Counted from the stretch's first letter, positions 33,228 to 42,643 are shown. The stretch is 64,000 bases of DNA from DASVEE01 sp036380735 (GCA_036380735.1 DASVEE010000012.1:138072-202071), one strand, 5' to 3'. Made by a program: numbers and translations. Notes: generated by a model not told the origin, from the letters alone.

Positions 33228-34639
33228 GAAGGGCGCTTGTCTTCGCGGTGGTGGTCCTGTGCGCCGGTTTCGCGGTCGCGGGGGAACCCGACGGGACCCA
33301 TGGGACAGATGGGACCCATGGGACAGATGAAAATCCCATTCGTCCCATAGGTCCTATTGGTCCCATCAGTCCCATCGTTCCCCCGCCGCAACCCACGCAG
33401 AAACTTTCCTTCGAACAAGTCCTCTCCCGGGCGGAAAAAGCCCACGACGTTTCCCCTTCCGCCATCGAGGCTGCCGATCTGCTGGCCTCTTCGTCCGACC
33501 GCATCGGCATCCCCGTGCTGCGCATCGAGACCGGCGCCACCACCGCGCACAACGTCGACACCTTCACGCGGAACGTCTTTCGCTACGACGCGCTCTCCGC
33601 GCTGATCCTGGTCGACTATCCGCTGCTCGACGGCGGCATTCGCGACCAGCAGGTTCGCGTGGCGAAGCTCGACGCGCAATCGTTCCGGCAGCGCCTCCGC
33701 GAGACGTCCGACAACCTCTTCCGCGAGACGCTCGACGCCGTCGCACGCCTGTACACCGCGCAGGAGCGGCTGCGCATCCTCAACGCCGGGCTCAAACGCG
33801 CCGTCGAGATGCGCGATCGCGCGCGGCAGCTCCTCGAGGTGCAGGAGATCTCCAACATCACCGCCACGCAGTGGCAGGACGAGGCCATCGTCGCCGAGTC
33901 GCAACTCCTCGATCTTGAGCTGCAGCGCCTCGAAGCGGAGACGCACGTGAAGCAGTTGATGGGCGACACCACCGGTGAGCCGGTCGAGATCATCCTGCAC
34001 ATCGACGAAGACCCGGCCTCGCGCGCGCTCGCGCTGGCCGCCGATCCCGCGCCGCTCATCGCCACCGACCAGGGCGTGACCCGCGCCACGATGCTCTTCG
34101 AGCGCAAGCGCCTCGAGCTCGAACAAGCCGTGGCCGCGCGCCGGCCGCAGCTCACGATGTCCGCCTTCGGCGGCGTCACCGCGCTGACGAACATCGCCGG
34201 CGAAGACGACGGCGGCTACGGCATCTTCGGCGTCCGCTTCACGCTCGCGCTGCCGATGTTCGACGCGGCCGCCGCACGCCGCGTCGCCGAGGCGCGCGTG
34301 CAGATGGAGCAGGCGAGCCTGGAGCGGCGCACCACCACCGAGCAGATCAAGCGGCAGACCTCCTCACTGTGGCTCGGCATCGCCGCGCTCGAAAAGCGCA
34401 TCGGCCTCCTGCAGCAGATGGTCGACAACGCTCGCAGGCGCGAGGAGTCGGTGATCCGTCTCGTGGCCGCGGGGCTGCGTCCGGAGAACGACGTCGCCGA
34501 AGTCGCCGCCGATCGCGCCCGCCGCGAAAGCGATCTCCTCGGCGCCCGCATCGAGCTCTGGAAATACCAGCAGATGGTGAAGCGCCGCGCCGGCAGCGAC
34601 ACACCGGCGACGGTTGCGCAGGCCGGAGCCGCGCCATGA
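33224..34639 (+). CDS. TolC-family outer-membrane channel with repeat-encoded N-terminal insert
   Basis: The 471-residue protein starts at ATG 33224, overlapping the adaptor stop. A signal peptide (RRALVFAVVVLCAGFAVAG) is followed by about 30 low-complexity residues (DGTHGTDGTHGTDENP, then PIGPIGPISPIVPPP). These are simply the translation of an inverted pair of 9-bp units. The outer-membrane efflux domain then begins at QKLSFEQVLSRAEKA, with the paired coiled-coil halves and a barrel segment (GIFGVRFTLALPMFDAAAAR). It probably exports the cluster's polymer or its precursors together with the adaptor. The insert lies in the periplasmic N-terminus, where it may be tolerated. Confidence 0.88.
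   Translation: MRRALVFAVVVLCAGFAVAGEPDGTHGTDGTHGTDENPIRPIGPIGPISPIVPPPQPTQKLSFEQVLSRAEKAHDVSPSAIEAADLLASSSDRIGIPVLRIETGATTAHNVDTFTRNVFRYDALSALILVDYPLLDGGIRDQQVRVAKLDAQSFRQRLRETSDNLFRETLDAVARLYTAQERLRILNAGLKRAVEMRDRARQLLEVQEISNITATQWQDEAIVAESQLLDLELQRLEAETHVKQLMGDTTGEPVEIILHIDEDPASRALALAADPAPLIATDQGVTRATMLFERKRLELEQAVAARRPQLTMSAFGGVTALTNIAGEDDGGYGIFGVRFTLALPMFDAAAARRVAEARVQMEQASLERRTTTEQIKRQTSSLWLGIAALEKRIGLLQQMVDNARRREESVIRLVAAGLRPENDVAEVAADRARRESDLLGARIELWKYQQMVKRRAGSDTPATVAQAGAAP
33293..33383. repeat. Inverted pair of 9-bp-unit arrays inside a coding region (copy 12)
   Basis: The units here are of the CCC type (GGGACCCAT, GGGACAGAT, then GTCCCATAG, GTCCTATTG, GTCCCATCA) and finish with CCCATCGTTCCCC. 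Total length keeps the TolC-like frame open, with no stop codon, unlike TAG-containing arrays elsewhere. Confidence 0.93.
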
Positions 34640-36150
34640 CGCTCTCCGTCCTCATGACGACCGAGGGGACGTATCCCTACGGCGCGGGGGGCGTGAGCAC
34701 GTGGTGTGATGCGCTGCTGCGGAACACGCCTGACGTCCGCTACACGCTGCTGCCCATCATGATGAACCCGCACATCGAGGCGCGCTTCGAGCCGCCGTCG
34801 AACGTGCGCAGCATCATCAACGTCCCGCTCTGGGGCATCGAAGAGCCCTCCGAGTTCGCGCTCGGCACCACCTTCGCCGAGCTGTACGAGCGCAAGCGCG
34901 CCACGAGCGAAGAGGAGGTCGAGGCGGAGTTCCTCCCGCCGTTCCGCGAGTTCCTGGAGCTGGTCAACGGCGGACACGATCCGGCGTCGTTCGGGCGCGT
35001 GCTCGTGCAGCTCGAGGACTACTTCGTGCGCCGCGATTACAGCCTCACGATGAAGTCGCGCCCCGTGTGGCGCGCGTTCGTCGAGACGATGCAGGCGTAC
35101 GCGCGCCGCACCGCCGCGTCGCTGCCACCCGAGGCGCGCGAGCATCAGCTCCCGTCGATCTTCGACCTCACCGAGTGTCTGCGCTGGCTCTATCGCTTTC
35201 TGATCGTGCTGACGGTGCGGGTACCGGAAGTGAGCGTCACGCACACGACGGCGGCGGCGTTCTGCGGCTTGCCGTGCATCACCGCGAAAGTGCGCCGCGG
35301 CACGCCGATGATCGTGACGGAGCACGGGGTCTACCTGCGCGAGCAGAACCTTTTCCTGTCGCGCTTCAAGCGTCTCTTCTTCTGCAAGCAGTTCCTGCTG
35401 AACCTCATCACCGCGGTCGTGCGCGCGAACTACTTCCACGCCGACGTCGTCGCGCCGGTCTGCCACTACAACACGCGGTGGGAGCTGGCGCAGGGCACGC
35501 CGCAGCACAAGATCCGCGTGATCTACAACGGCGTCGACCCGGAGGTGTTCTCGCCCGGCCCGAAGCGCAGCGGCCCCGCGCACGTCATCGCCACCGCGCG
35601 CATCGATCCGCTGAAGGACATCGAGACGTTCCTCCGCGTCGCCGCGCGAGTGCGGGAGACGCACGCCGAGGTGCGCTTCACCATCTTCGGCAACGTGGCC
35701 GACGAGGCGTATTACGAGAAGTGCCTCACCCTCCGCCGCGAGCTGGGCCTGGAGCACATCGTCACGATGGGCGTGCCCGCGGACGACGTGGTGAAGGCGT
35801 ACCACGACGCCGACCTCGTGCTGCTGACGAGCATCTCCGAGGCGTTCCCATACTCCGTGATCGAAGCGATGGCGTGCGAGCGCGCCGTCGTCGCCAGCGA
35901 CGTCGGCGGCGTCGGCGAAGCGGTGGAGGAGTGCGGCTTGCTGGTGCGCCCCCGCGACGTGGAGGGCTTCGCCACGGCAGTACGGCAACTCCTGGATGAT
36001 GCGTCCCTGCGCGCCCGCCTCGGCCGCCGCGCCCGCGCCCGCGTCCTGGAAGAGTTCCGCCAGGACAACAGCATCGCCGCCTACCTGAACCTCTACCGCA
36101 CCGCCGCCGCCCGGCACGCCACGCCGGACATCGTGGAGGCGCGCGCATGA
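34636..36150 (+). CDS. pelF: PelF-like GT4 glycosyltransferase
   Basis: The 504-residue protein starts at ATG 34636 (ATGA overlap). The N-terminus TTEGTYPYGAGGVSTWCD is the signature of PelF/DUF3492 transferases, which use UDP-GlcNAc/GalNAc to build the Pel polysaccharide in the cytoplasm. The C-terminal Rossmann half has RIDPLKDIETFLRV and the E-x7-E motif in SEAFPYSVIEAMA, plus the GG loop in DVGGVGEAV. Length matches PelF (about 500). No pelB, pelC, pelD or pelE gene is next to it. The call is by motif memory; another EPS transferase of the same subfamily is possible. Confidence 0.88.
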   Translation: MTLSVLMTTEGTYPYGAGGVSTWCDALLRNTPDVRYTLLPIMMNPHIEARFEPPSNVRSIINVPLWGIEEPSEFALGTTFAELYERKRATSEEEVEAEFLPPFREFLELVNGGHDPASFGRVLVQLEDYFVRRDYSLTMKSRPVWRAFVETMQAYARRTAASLPPEAREHQLPSIFDLTECLRWLYRFLIVLTVRVPEVSVTHTTAAAFCGLPCITAKVRRGTPMIVTEHGVYLREQNLFLSRFKRLFFCKQFLLNLITAVVRANYFHADVVAPVCHYNTRWELAQGTPQHKIRVIYNGVDPEVFSPGPKRSGPAHVIATARIDPLKDIETFLRVAARVRETHAEVRFTIFGNVADEAYYEKCLTLRRELGLEHIVTMGVPADDVVKAYHDADLVLLTSISEAFPYSVIEAMACERAVVASDVGGVGEAVEECGLLVRPRDVEGFATAVRQLLDDASLRARLGRRARARVLEEFRQDNSIAAYLNLYRTAAARHATPDIVEARA

Positions 36151-36151
36151 A

Positions 36152-36278
36152 GGACGATAGGACGAATAGGACGGATAGGACGAATAGGACCTATGGGACC
36201 TATGGCACTTATGGGCCTGCAGTTCGTCCCATTCGTCCTATCTGTCCTATAGGTCCTATTCGTCCTATCGTTCCCCCC
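36152..36278. repeat. Inverted pair of 9-bp-unit arrays (copy 13)
   Basis: The left arm starts GACGATAGGACG right after the PelF-like stop; the right arm ends CCTATCGTTCCCCC 15 bp before the PelG-like start. It separates two genes that should be co-transcribed. Confidence 0.95.
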
Positions 36279-36292
36279 GCGGGGCCCCACCC

Positions 36293-37867
36293 ATGACCGC
36301 CCTCGACGACCTGGGCCGTCGCGTCATCCACGTCGTGGGCATGCCCAAAGACGCCTGGGAAATCGCCGCGCAGCTCGAAGTCCTGGGCCTGCGCGACAGC
36401 GATGCGCGCAGCGGCTACGGGTCGCGTGACCTCTTCGACCTGGCCCGCGCCATCGAGCGCCGCTTTCGCGCCGGCGCCTACGGCTTCACCGTCGGGGCCG
36501 ACGATCCTGTGCCGCGGGTCATCCCCTGGGTGCGCTTCACGCGGCGCTATTTCGCCGGGATCGCGTTCGCCATGCCAATGGCCATGCAGGCGGCGTCGAT
36601 GCTGCTGTGGGGCTACGGGATCTGGGGTGCGATCGACCTCGAGCTGGCCCAGGGCAGCGCCATCGCGCTCGGCTTCATCGCCAGCTACATCGCCGCGGGC
36701 GGCTTCGCGCAGGCCATCGTCCGCCGCGGCCTGTTCTACATCTACCAGCAGGAAGAAGGGCTCGCGCGCTGGACCGCGTTGCGCGGCTTCGGCATCGCGC
36801 TGCGGATCACGCTGGCGCTGCTCGTGCCGGCGTACCTCGTCAACCTCCTCTTCGGGATTCTGCCGTGGTCGATGGTGCTGACGGCGTCGCTCTTCTACGC
36901 CGGGCTGACGGTGCTCTGGCTGTCGTGGGCGCTGTTGTATCTCGTGCAGCGGACGGAGCTCCTCGCCGTCATCACCGCCATCGCGCTCGCGGCGGTGATC
37001 GCCACGGCGAAGCTCGGCGGCGCGCCGCCGATCGTGGCCAACGGCGTCGGTGTCCTCGTGGCGGACCTCCTCAGCCTCGGCGCCGCCACCTTCATCCTCG
37101 GGCGCATGGCGCGCAAGCGCGGTAACGCCGAGCCGGTGAATCCGCCGCGGCTGGCGGTGCTCGTCGTCAGCACCTCGCGCTACTTCGTCTACGGCGTCCT
37201 GTTCAACACGTTCCTCTTCGCCGATCGCGTGATCGCCTGGACCACGCGCGTCGGCCGCGACGACTTCCCGCCGTATCCCTTCTGGCTGAACGTGCGCTAC
37301 GAGCTGGCGATGGATCTCGCGCTCGTCGTGGTGATCGTCATGGGCGGCGTCGTCTCGTACGCCATCGAGCGTTTCTCCGAGAAGCTGATCCCGCATGAAA
37401 AGCGAACGCCGAGCAGCGACGTCGAGACGTTCGTGCACGAGCACTTCGAGGCGCACCGCCGCCGCTCCTTCCAGCTCGGCATCGGCGCGGTCATCGGGCT
37501 GGGGCTGGCGTGGCTGTTGTTCGTCTCGCTGCAGCAGGTCGACAACGTGCGGCTGCACGAGGCGCTGACCTCGCCCGTGACCATCCGCGTCTTCATCGCC
37601 GCGGCGCTCGGCTACACCATCTTCATGTTCGCCGCGCGCAACGTGCTGCTGCTCCTGACGCTGTCGCGCATCGACTCCGCGGTGCGCTGCGTGGCGTACG
37701 CGCTGGTGGCGGACGTGGTGGTCGGCTTCATCTGCAGCCGCGCCATCGGCTACTGGGCGGCGGTGGCGGGCGTCGTCGCCGGCGCCATCGTCATGTGCAT
37801 CGTGGCCGCGCGCGAAACACGGCGCACGCTCGAACAACTCGACTACTCGTATTACGCGGCGTACTGA
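36293..37867 (+). CDS. pelG: PelG-like polysaccharide transporter
   Basis: The 524-residue protein starts at ATG 36293. An N-terminal cytoplasmic part of about 70 residues is followed by 12 or so membrane helices (for example AGIAFAMPMAMQAASMLLWG, VIAWTTRVGRDDFPP loops) and the C-terminal aromatic tail LDYSYYAAY, typical of PelG. PelG is a MOP-superfamily flippase that moves Pel polymer across the inner membrane. The N-terminal extension here does not look like that of pseudomonads. The gene is next to the PelF-like gene, supporting the pair. Confidence 0.85.
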   Translation: MTALDDLGRRVIHVVGMPKDAWEIAAQLEVLGLRDSDARSGYGSRDLFDLARAIERRFRAGAYGFTVGADDPVPRVIPWVRFTRRYFAGIAFAMPMAMQAASMLLWGYGIWGAIDLELAQGSAIALGFIASYIAAGGFAQAIVRRGLFYIYQQEEGLARWTALRGFGIALRITLALLVPAYLVNLLFGILPWSMVLTASLFYAGLTVLWLSWALLYLVQRTELLAVITAIALAAVIATAKLGGAPPIVANGVGVLVADLLSLGAATFILGRMARKRGNAEPVNPPRLAVLVVSTSRYFVYGVLFNTFLFADRVIAWTTRVGRDDFPPYPFWLNVRYELAMDLALVVVIVMGGVVSYAIERFSEKLIPHEKRTPSSDVETFVHEHFEAHRRRSFQLGIGAVIGLGLAWLLFVSLQQVDNVRLHEALTSPVTIRVFIAAALGYTIFMFAARNVLLLLTLSRIDSAVRCVAYALVADVVVGFICSRAIGYWAAVAGVVAGAIVMCIVAARETRRTLEQLDYSYYAAY

Positions 37868-37868
37868 C

Positions 37869-40016
37869 ATGTACTGGCTCTACGGCATCGATGCGGTCTT
37901 GCGGATCACGGCGGCGCTGCTGCTGTTGTTCGTCTGCATCCCCGCGCTGGCGTGGAAGCGCCCCGCGTCCTTCACCCGCCTCGACTGGTTCTTCTGGAAC
38001 CTCGGGATCGGCATCACTCTGTTGACGCTCGCGGGGCAGCTTTTCACGCTGCTCAACGTCGCCGCGACGGTGACGTACCTGCTGCTCTTCGCCACGATCA
38101 TCGTCCTCGGCCGCGCGAAACAGGCGGGCGCACCGCCGCTGCGCTGGCTGGCCGAGGCGTATCGCGACGCGGTGCTGTTCGGGCTGCGCGTCCTCGACCG
38201 CAGCGCCGGCATTCGCGGACGCGCAACGGAGGCGATTCGCGGCGGCGCACGGAGGCTGGCCACCAACTTCGCCACCCATCGCGGCGCGTTCCTCGCCTGG
38301 ACGGCGGTCGTCGCCGTGGCGGCGGCCACGCGCTTCTATCGCCCCTTCGCCACCGCCAATCTCGGCTTCTCCGATACCTACGTCCACCTCTACCTGATGC
38401 GCCTTCTCGACGAGGGGCGGCAGGTCGATCCCGCCTGGGGACCGTACCCGCGCGGCATGCACTTCCTGCTGCTGGCGATCGAGCGGCTGACGAATGTCGA
38501 CGCCATTCTGCTGATGAACTTTTTCGGCGCGTTCAGCGGCGTGCTGCTGACGCTCGCCGCCGCGTACACCGCGCAGCGCATCACGCGCAGCACGACGGCG
38601 GCGCTCCTCGCGGGGCTCCTCTTCGCCACCATGATCGGCGGCGCGCGCCAGTACTTCGCCCTCGGCGGCAGCGTCTCCAGCCCCACCGCCGTCCAGGCGC
38701 GGCAGATGCTCGCGCGTCCCTACGCGGAGATGCTCACCGACTCCGGCGAGTTCGACGTCCTCCTGACCGCCTTCCAGCGGCAGACCACGACACTCCCGCA
38801 GGAGCTGGCGATCGTGCTGCTGCTGCCCGGAGCGTTGTTTCTCGTCGACTGGCTGCGCACGCGCGACCGCTGGCGCCTGACCGGCTTCATCGGCTGCAGC
38901 GCGGCCATCGCCGCGATCCACTCCGGCGTAGCCGTGCCGCTGGTGGCCCTCTGTGCAGCCGCCGCTGTGGCAGTACTCATTTGCCAACCGCGCAGCGTCC
39001 CATCTGTCCCATCTGTCCCATCTGTCCCATCTGTCGCATTGGTCCCATCGGTCCCTGTGCGCCTGCGGGACGTTGCCTACGGTGCCGGTGCCGGCGCCTT
39101 GGGCATCGCCATCGGCTCCACCTGGATGCTGGGGTACCTGCGCTACAGCAGCATGGCCGCGAAGAGTGAAGCCCACGCAGACGCAAACGTAGGCGCAAAC
39201 GTTGGCGGCGTCGTGCTGTATTACTTCCCGTTCCTCCGCTCCTTCACCGGCGACGCGACGGGCGAAGCCACCGCGTACATGATGCTGACGCCGTTCCTCA
39301 TCGCCGTCGTCGTCATCGCGATCCTCCTCGGCATCGCGGCCATCCGCACGCGCGAAGCAGCGGCGCTCTGGATCGCGCTCGGCACGATGTTCTTCGTCCT
39401 CACGCACGCCGCCTCCGTCATCGGCATTCCGGAGATCGTCGAGGTCCGCCGCAACGCCACCTGGCTCGCCCTCACCATCGCCGTCCTCCTCGGCGTCGCC
39501 ATCGCCGCCTTCACCGCGCGCCTGCCGCGCCGCGCGTATTTCGCGGTGCCAGCGCTGGCGATCGTGGTGTGGCTGGCCACGATGCCGAACCTCTTCGGCG
39601 CCTCGATGCGCTCGCGGCTGCTCGACTACTCCGGCTACGGCTCGACGACGTACGCCGTGCTGCGGATCTCGCAGCGGCACGAGCCGTTCACCTGGACGCT
39701 CGTCAGCTACGGCCAGGAATACCCCATGGTCCTCGGGCGCGGCTTCCATCTCAACGGCGTCGACTTCCTCGAGGAGTTCGACCCCTCGGAATCGCCGCTG
39801 CGCATCCCGACGCCGCACGTCTTCATTGCGGTGGAGAAGCGGCCGCACCACTTCCAGATCAACAACTGGTCGACGCGCTTCGACCGCGCGGCCGTGGAGG
39901 AGCGGCTGCAGACGTGGTGCGTGCTCTACGGGATGACGCACAATGACATCCGCGTGTACCTCGATGACGAGAACGTGCGCATCTACCAGATCGCGCGCAG
40001 GGAAGGGCGGACGTGA
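37869..40016 (+). CDS. GT-C-like polytopic membrane protein in the EPS locus
   Basis: The 715-residue protein starts 1 bp after the PelG-like stop. It has about 13 membrane helices and a first large loop with GFSDTYVHLYLMRLLDEG, an acidic-aromatic-histidine arrangement like the D-x-Y-H sites of GT-C transferases. A C-terminal soluble domain (about 590-710) follows. The helix near 370 is followed by a low-complexity loop, SVPSVPSVPSVPSVALVPS, which is the translation of a 9-bp-unit array. It may transfer sugars from a polyprenyl carrier to the polymer. The precise family is not recognised. Confidence 0.7.
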   Translation: MYWLYGIDAVLRITAALLLLFVCIPALAWKRPASFTRLDWFFWNLGIGITLLTLAGQLFTLLNVAATVTYLLLFATIIVLGRAKQAGAPPLRWLAEAYRDAVLFGLRVLDRSAGIRGRATEAIRGGARRLATNFATHRGAFLAWTAVVAVAAATRFYRPFATANLGFSDTYVHLYLMRLLDEGRQVDPAWGPYPRGMHFLLLAIERLTNVDAILLMNFFGAFSGVLLTLAAAYTAQRITRSTTAALLAGLLFATMIGGARQYFALGGSVSSPTAVQARQMLARPYAEMLTDSGEFDVLLTAFQRQTTTLPQELAIVLLLPGALFLVDWLRTRDRWRLTGFIGCSAAIAAIHSGVAVPLVALCAAAAVAVLICQPRSVPSVPSVPSVPSVALVPSVPVRLRDVAYGAGAGALGIAIGSTWMLGYLRYSSMAAKSEAHADANVGANVGGVVLYYFPFLRSFTGDATGEATAYMMLTPFLIAVVVIAILLGIAAIRTREAAALWIALGTMFFVLTHAASVIGIPEIVEVRRNATWLALTIAVLLGVAIAAFTARLPRRAYFAVPALAIVVWLATMPNLFGASMRSRLLDYSGYGSTTYAVLRISQRHEPFTWTLVSYGQEYPMVLGRGFHLNGVDFLEEFDPSESPLRIPTPHVFIAVEKRPHHFQINNWSTRFDRAAVEERLQTWCVLYGMTHNDIRVYLDDENVRIYQIARREGRT
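38996..39055. repeat. 9-bp-unit array inside a coding region (copy 14)
   Basis: GTCCCATCT occurs four times in a row, then GTCGCATTG and GTCCCATCG. Being a multiple of three, it encodes a Ser-Val-Pro repeat in a loop of the GT-C-like protein. Confidence 0.93.
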
Positions 40017-41131
40017 ACCGCGTGCAGCTCAAGCGGCGCAGCGACGTGCACGTCGCCGCCGTGCTCCCGGCGTACAACGTGGCGAACGAGCTCGGCGCCG
40101 TGCTGCGCTCGTTGCCGGCGCTCTTCACCACGATCGTCATCGTCAACGACGGTTCGCGCGATCAGACCGGCGCCATCGCCGACCGCTACGCACAACTCGA
40201 TCACCGCATCACCGTGGTCCATCACGAGCAGAACGAGGGCGTCGGTGGCGCGACGCTCACCGGCTTCCGCACCGCTGTCGCCGCGGGCGCCGACATCTGC
40301 GTGAAGATCGACGCCGACGGCCAGATGCCGCTGTGGCTCGTGCCGGAGCTGATTGCGCCGCTCATCAGCGGCGAGGCCGACTACACGAAGGGGAACCGCT
40401 TCCGCGACTTCAAGGCCGTGCGTGCGATGCCGCTCGCGCGCCGCATCGGCAACGTCGCGCTCAGCTTTCTGGCGAAAGCGGCGACCGGCTACTGGCGCAC
40501 GTTCGACGCGACGAACGGCTTCCTCGCCATCCGCGCCGACGTCCTCTCGCAACTGCCGCTGCAGAAGATCGACAAGACGTACTACTTCGAGATCTCGATG
40601 CTCAGCCACCTCTACCTCATCGGCGCGGTGGTGAAGGAAGTGCCGATGCCGGCGCGCTATGCGGGGGAGACGTCGAGCCTCTCGATTCCGCGTGTGCTGC
40701 AACAGTTCCCGGGCCGGCTCGTCTGGTCGCTCCTGCGCCGTCTCGTGCTCATGAACTTCGTCTACGACTTCACGCTCGCGTCGCTCCACCTCGCGGTAGG
40801 GCTGCCTCTGCTGCTGACGGGCCTCTCGTTCGGCGCGTGGAACTGGTTCTGGTATTCGGCGCGCCTGCGCGAGGCCGCGCCCACCGGCACGGTCGTGCTG
40901 CCCGCGCTGATGATCATGATCGGCGTGCAACTGCTGCTCTCCGCCGCGCACTACGATCTCGCGGCCGTGCCGCGCGATCCGATCAACCAGGGACCGATCG
41001 GCAGTGCCGCCGAAGAAACGGCTCCGCGTGAGCGGCGAAACGCTCGTACGGATAGTGAAATCGCCGCTCGTACAACAACGGCCGCGCGTGAGGGGGAGCG
41101 AAGGCGCGGCGCGGATCGCTCGCGCGAGTGA
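40013..41131 (+). CDS. GT2 glycosyltransferase with C-terminal membrane helices
   Basis: The 372-residue protein starts at GTG 40013 (GTGA overlap). The GT-A domain has VLPAYNVANELGAVL, the VNDGSRD motif, and KIDADGQMP for metal and nucleotide binding; it resembles dolichol-phosphate mannose synthase-like enzymes that load a sugar on a polyprenyl carrier. Two helices follow (about 260-310, HLAVGLPLLLTGLSFGAWNW and VLPALMIMIGVQLLLSA). The last 50 residues are basic and low in structure. They overlap the 3' end of the convergent PIG-L gene by 149 bp, so the tail may be poorly constrained. Confidence 0.88.
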   Translation: MNRVQLKRRSDVHVAAVLPAYNVANELGAVLRSLPALFTTIVIVNDGSRDQTGAIADRYAQLDHRITVVHHEQNEGVGGATLTGFRTAVAAGADICVKIDADGQMPLWLVPELIAPLISGEADYTKGNRFRDFKAVRAMPLARRIGNVALSFLAKAATGYWRTFDATNGFLAIRADVLSQLPLQKIDKTYYFEISMLSHLYLIGAVVKEVPMPARYAGETSSLSIPRVLQQFPGRLVWSLLRRLVLMNFVYDFTLASLHLAVGLPLLLTGLSFGAWNWFWYSARLREAAPTGTVVLPALMIMIGVQLLLSAAHYDLAAVPRDPINQGPIGSAAEETAPRERRNARTDSEIAARTTTAAREGERRRGADRSRE

Positions 41132-41708
41132 ATTCGCGCGGCTTCCCGACGAGGAAGAACGGCGCCAGCCCCAGCCACGTCTTCCGCTGCGTCTTGTAGA
41201 AGCGCGTGAGCAGAATGTTCGCCCAGTACTCGCGCCGCGTGAGCCTGCGCGCAGTCCAGCCGTCGCCGATCGGATAGTTCACGCGGAAGAACGGATCGCG
41301 GATGTTCAGCCCGTTGTAGAGCGGCAGCTCCGTGCACGGAATGCCGCGCCGCTCCGCGAACACCGCCGCGACGAGGTTCGCCGCGTCGTGATCCTGATGC
41401 CCCCCTTCCCAGGCGAGCGTGAGCACCTCGTCGACGCCATCGATCGTCTCCAGAAACGCGAGCGCCTCGTCGAGATGCTCCGGCAGCGTCGCATCGGCGA
41501 TGCGACGCTCCGCCACGCGATAGTCGTCGACGCCGAGGCGCTGCAGGACGTGGCGCGACTCCGCGTCGCGCACGGCGGCGCTGACGGCGAACGCGCCATC
41601 GGTGAGGCAGACGCAGGTCACCCGATCGCCGCGGCGCACGGCCAGCCGGATGCGCGAGGCGAATGCGATCTCGTCGTCCTGATGGGCGAAGACGAAGAGC
41701 ACGTTCAT
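40983..41708 (-). CDS. PIG-L family deacetylase
   Basis: The 241-residue protein starts at ATG 41708 and overlaps the methyltransferase stop by 4 bp (ATGA). It has the LmbE/PIG-L metal site: FAHQDDE near the start and the second histidine in GGHQDHDA. Such enzymes remove N-acetyl groups from GlcNAc-containing lipids or glycans; within this locus it may deacetylate a polymer precursor, as Pel and related polymers are partly deacetylated. It is cytoplasmic, with no signal peptide. The 3' end overlaps the convergent GT2 gene. Confidence 0.9.
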   Translation of the reverse strand: MNVLFVFAHQDDEIAFASRIRLAVRRGDRVTCVCLTDGAFAVSAAVRDAESRHVLQRLGVDDYRVAERRIADATLPEHLDEALAFLETIDGVDEVLTLAWEGGHQDHDAANLVAAVFAERRGIPCTELPLYNGLNIRDPFFRVNYPIGDGWTARRLTRREYWANILLTRFYKTQRKTWLGLAPFFLVGKPREFTRASDPRRAFAPPHARPLLYERRFHYPYERFAAHAEPFLRRHCRSVPG

Positions 41709-42532
41709 CGCGGCCGCGCCAGCACGACGAGCGCGTCCGACTTGCCGCGCACGCGCTCCACGAGATTGAGGGCAAAAAACAGCGGCACCGCCAGCGCCGC
41801 CTTCCAGCGCGGCATGCGCCCGTCCAACGTGAGCCGGTCGACGACGGTCGCCGCCGGCACCTCGTCCAGGTAGCGCGTGGCGATGACGCTGAAGCCGTTG
41901 TTGTCGAGGAACCGCCCGAGCGTGCGCCGGTCGAAGTACACCGTGTGCGGATGCTCGTACTCCGATTGCCACAGCCGCCGCACCGCGCCGCCGATGCGCA
42001 GCGCGTGCGCGACCTTGTAGAACAACCCGTCGCTCGACGGCACTTTGATCACCCACAGCGTGCGAGCCTTCCGCTTCACGAGCTGCGCGAACGCGTTGAG
42101 GTCGTGGAGGTGTTCGATCACGTCGAGGGTGGAGAGAATGTCCGACGCCGGCGTGCTCTCGTCGAGCAGCCCCTGCTCGACGCTGCCGACGCGCTCGCGC
42201 GCGGCTTGCGCCGCTTTCGCATCGGGCTCGATCCCGCGGACTTCGAAACCGGCAGCACGCGCCGCGTCCAGCACGTAACCGTACCCGCAGCCGACATCGA
42301 GCCATTCGCCCTTACCGCCATGCGCGCGCACGAAGCCCACGATGCTTTCCGCCTGCAGCCGCCGCACCTTGCCGATCGATTGCAGATACGCCGCCTCATC
42401 GACATCCGCGTAGTTGAGTTGTTTGCCCGGCGCGATAACGCTGACGCGCAGCCCGCAACCGCGACAGCGGTTGATGGTGACGCCGGCCACCGTGGCCGCG
42501 GAAAACCGCGCGCTACCGCAGATAGGGCACAT
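41705..42532 (-). CDS. Class I SAM methyltransferase with N-terminal zinc ribbon
   Basis: The 275-residue protein starts with CPICGS and CRGCGL, a four-cysteine zinc ribbon. A Rossmann methyltransferase domain follows, with LDVGCGYGYVLDAARAAGFE (motif I) and LDVIEHLHDL (motif IV region). It resembles the methyltransferase_23 proteins found in polysaccharide and O-antigen clusters, which methylate sugar hydroxyls or C-atoms. It is translationally coupled to the PIG-L gene downstream. The substrate is inferred only from context. Confidence 0.88.
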   Translation of the reverse strand: MCPICGSARFSAATVAGVTINRCRGCGLRVSVIAPGKQLNYADVDEAAYLQSIGKVRRLQAESIVGFVRAHGGKGEWLDVGCGYGYVLDAARAAGFEVRGIEPDAKAAQAARERVGSVEQGLLDESTPASDILSTLDVIEHLHDLNAFAQLVKRKARTLWVIKVPSSDGLFYKVAHALRIGGAVRRLWQSEYEHPHTVYFDRRTLGRFLDNNGFSVIATRYLDEVPAATVVDRLTLDGRMPRWKAALAVPLFFALNLVERVRGKSDALVVLARPR

Positions 42533-42553
42533 TCACGCGCAGGATAGCGGACC

Positions 42554-42642
42554 ACGTTGTCCGTTGTCCGTTGTCCGTTGTCCGTGGCAACCATCCTGGC
42601 GCAGCGCAGCACGGAAAACGGACAACGGAAAACGGACAACGC
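42554..42642. repeat. Heptamer palindrome element, GTTGTCC type (copy 6)
   Basis: Four GTTGTCC units (left) pair with GGAAAACGGACAACGG units (right). The centre carries GCGCAGCGCAGCACGG. It ends 1 bp before the stop codon of the GNAT gene. Confidence 0.88.
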
Positions 42643-42643
42643 G

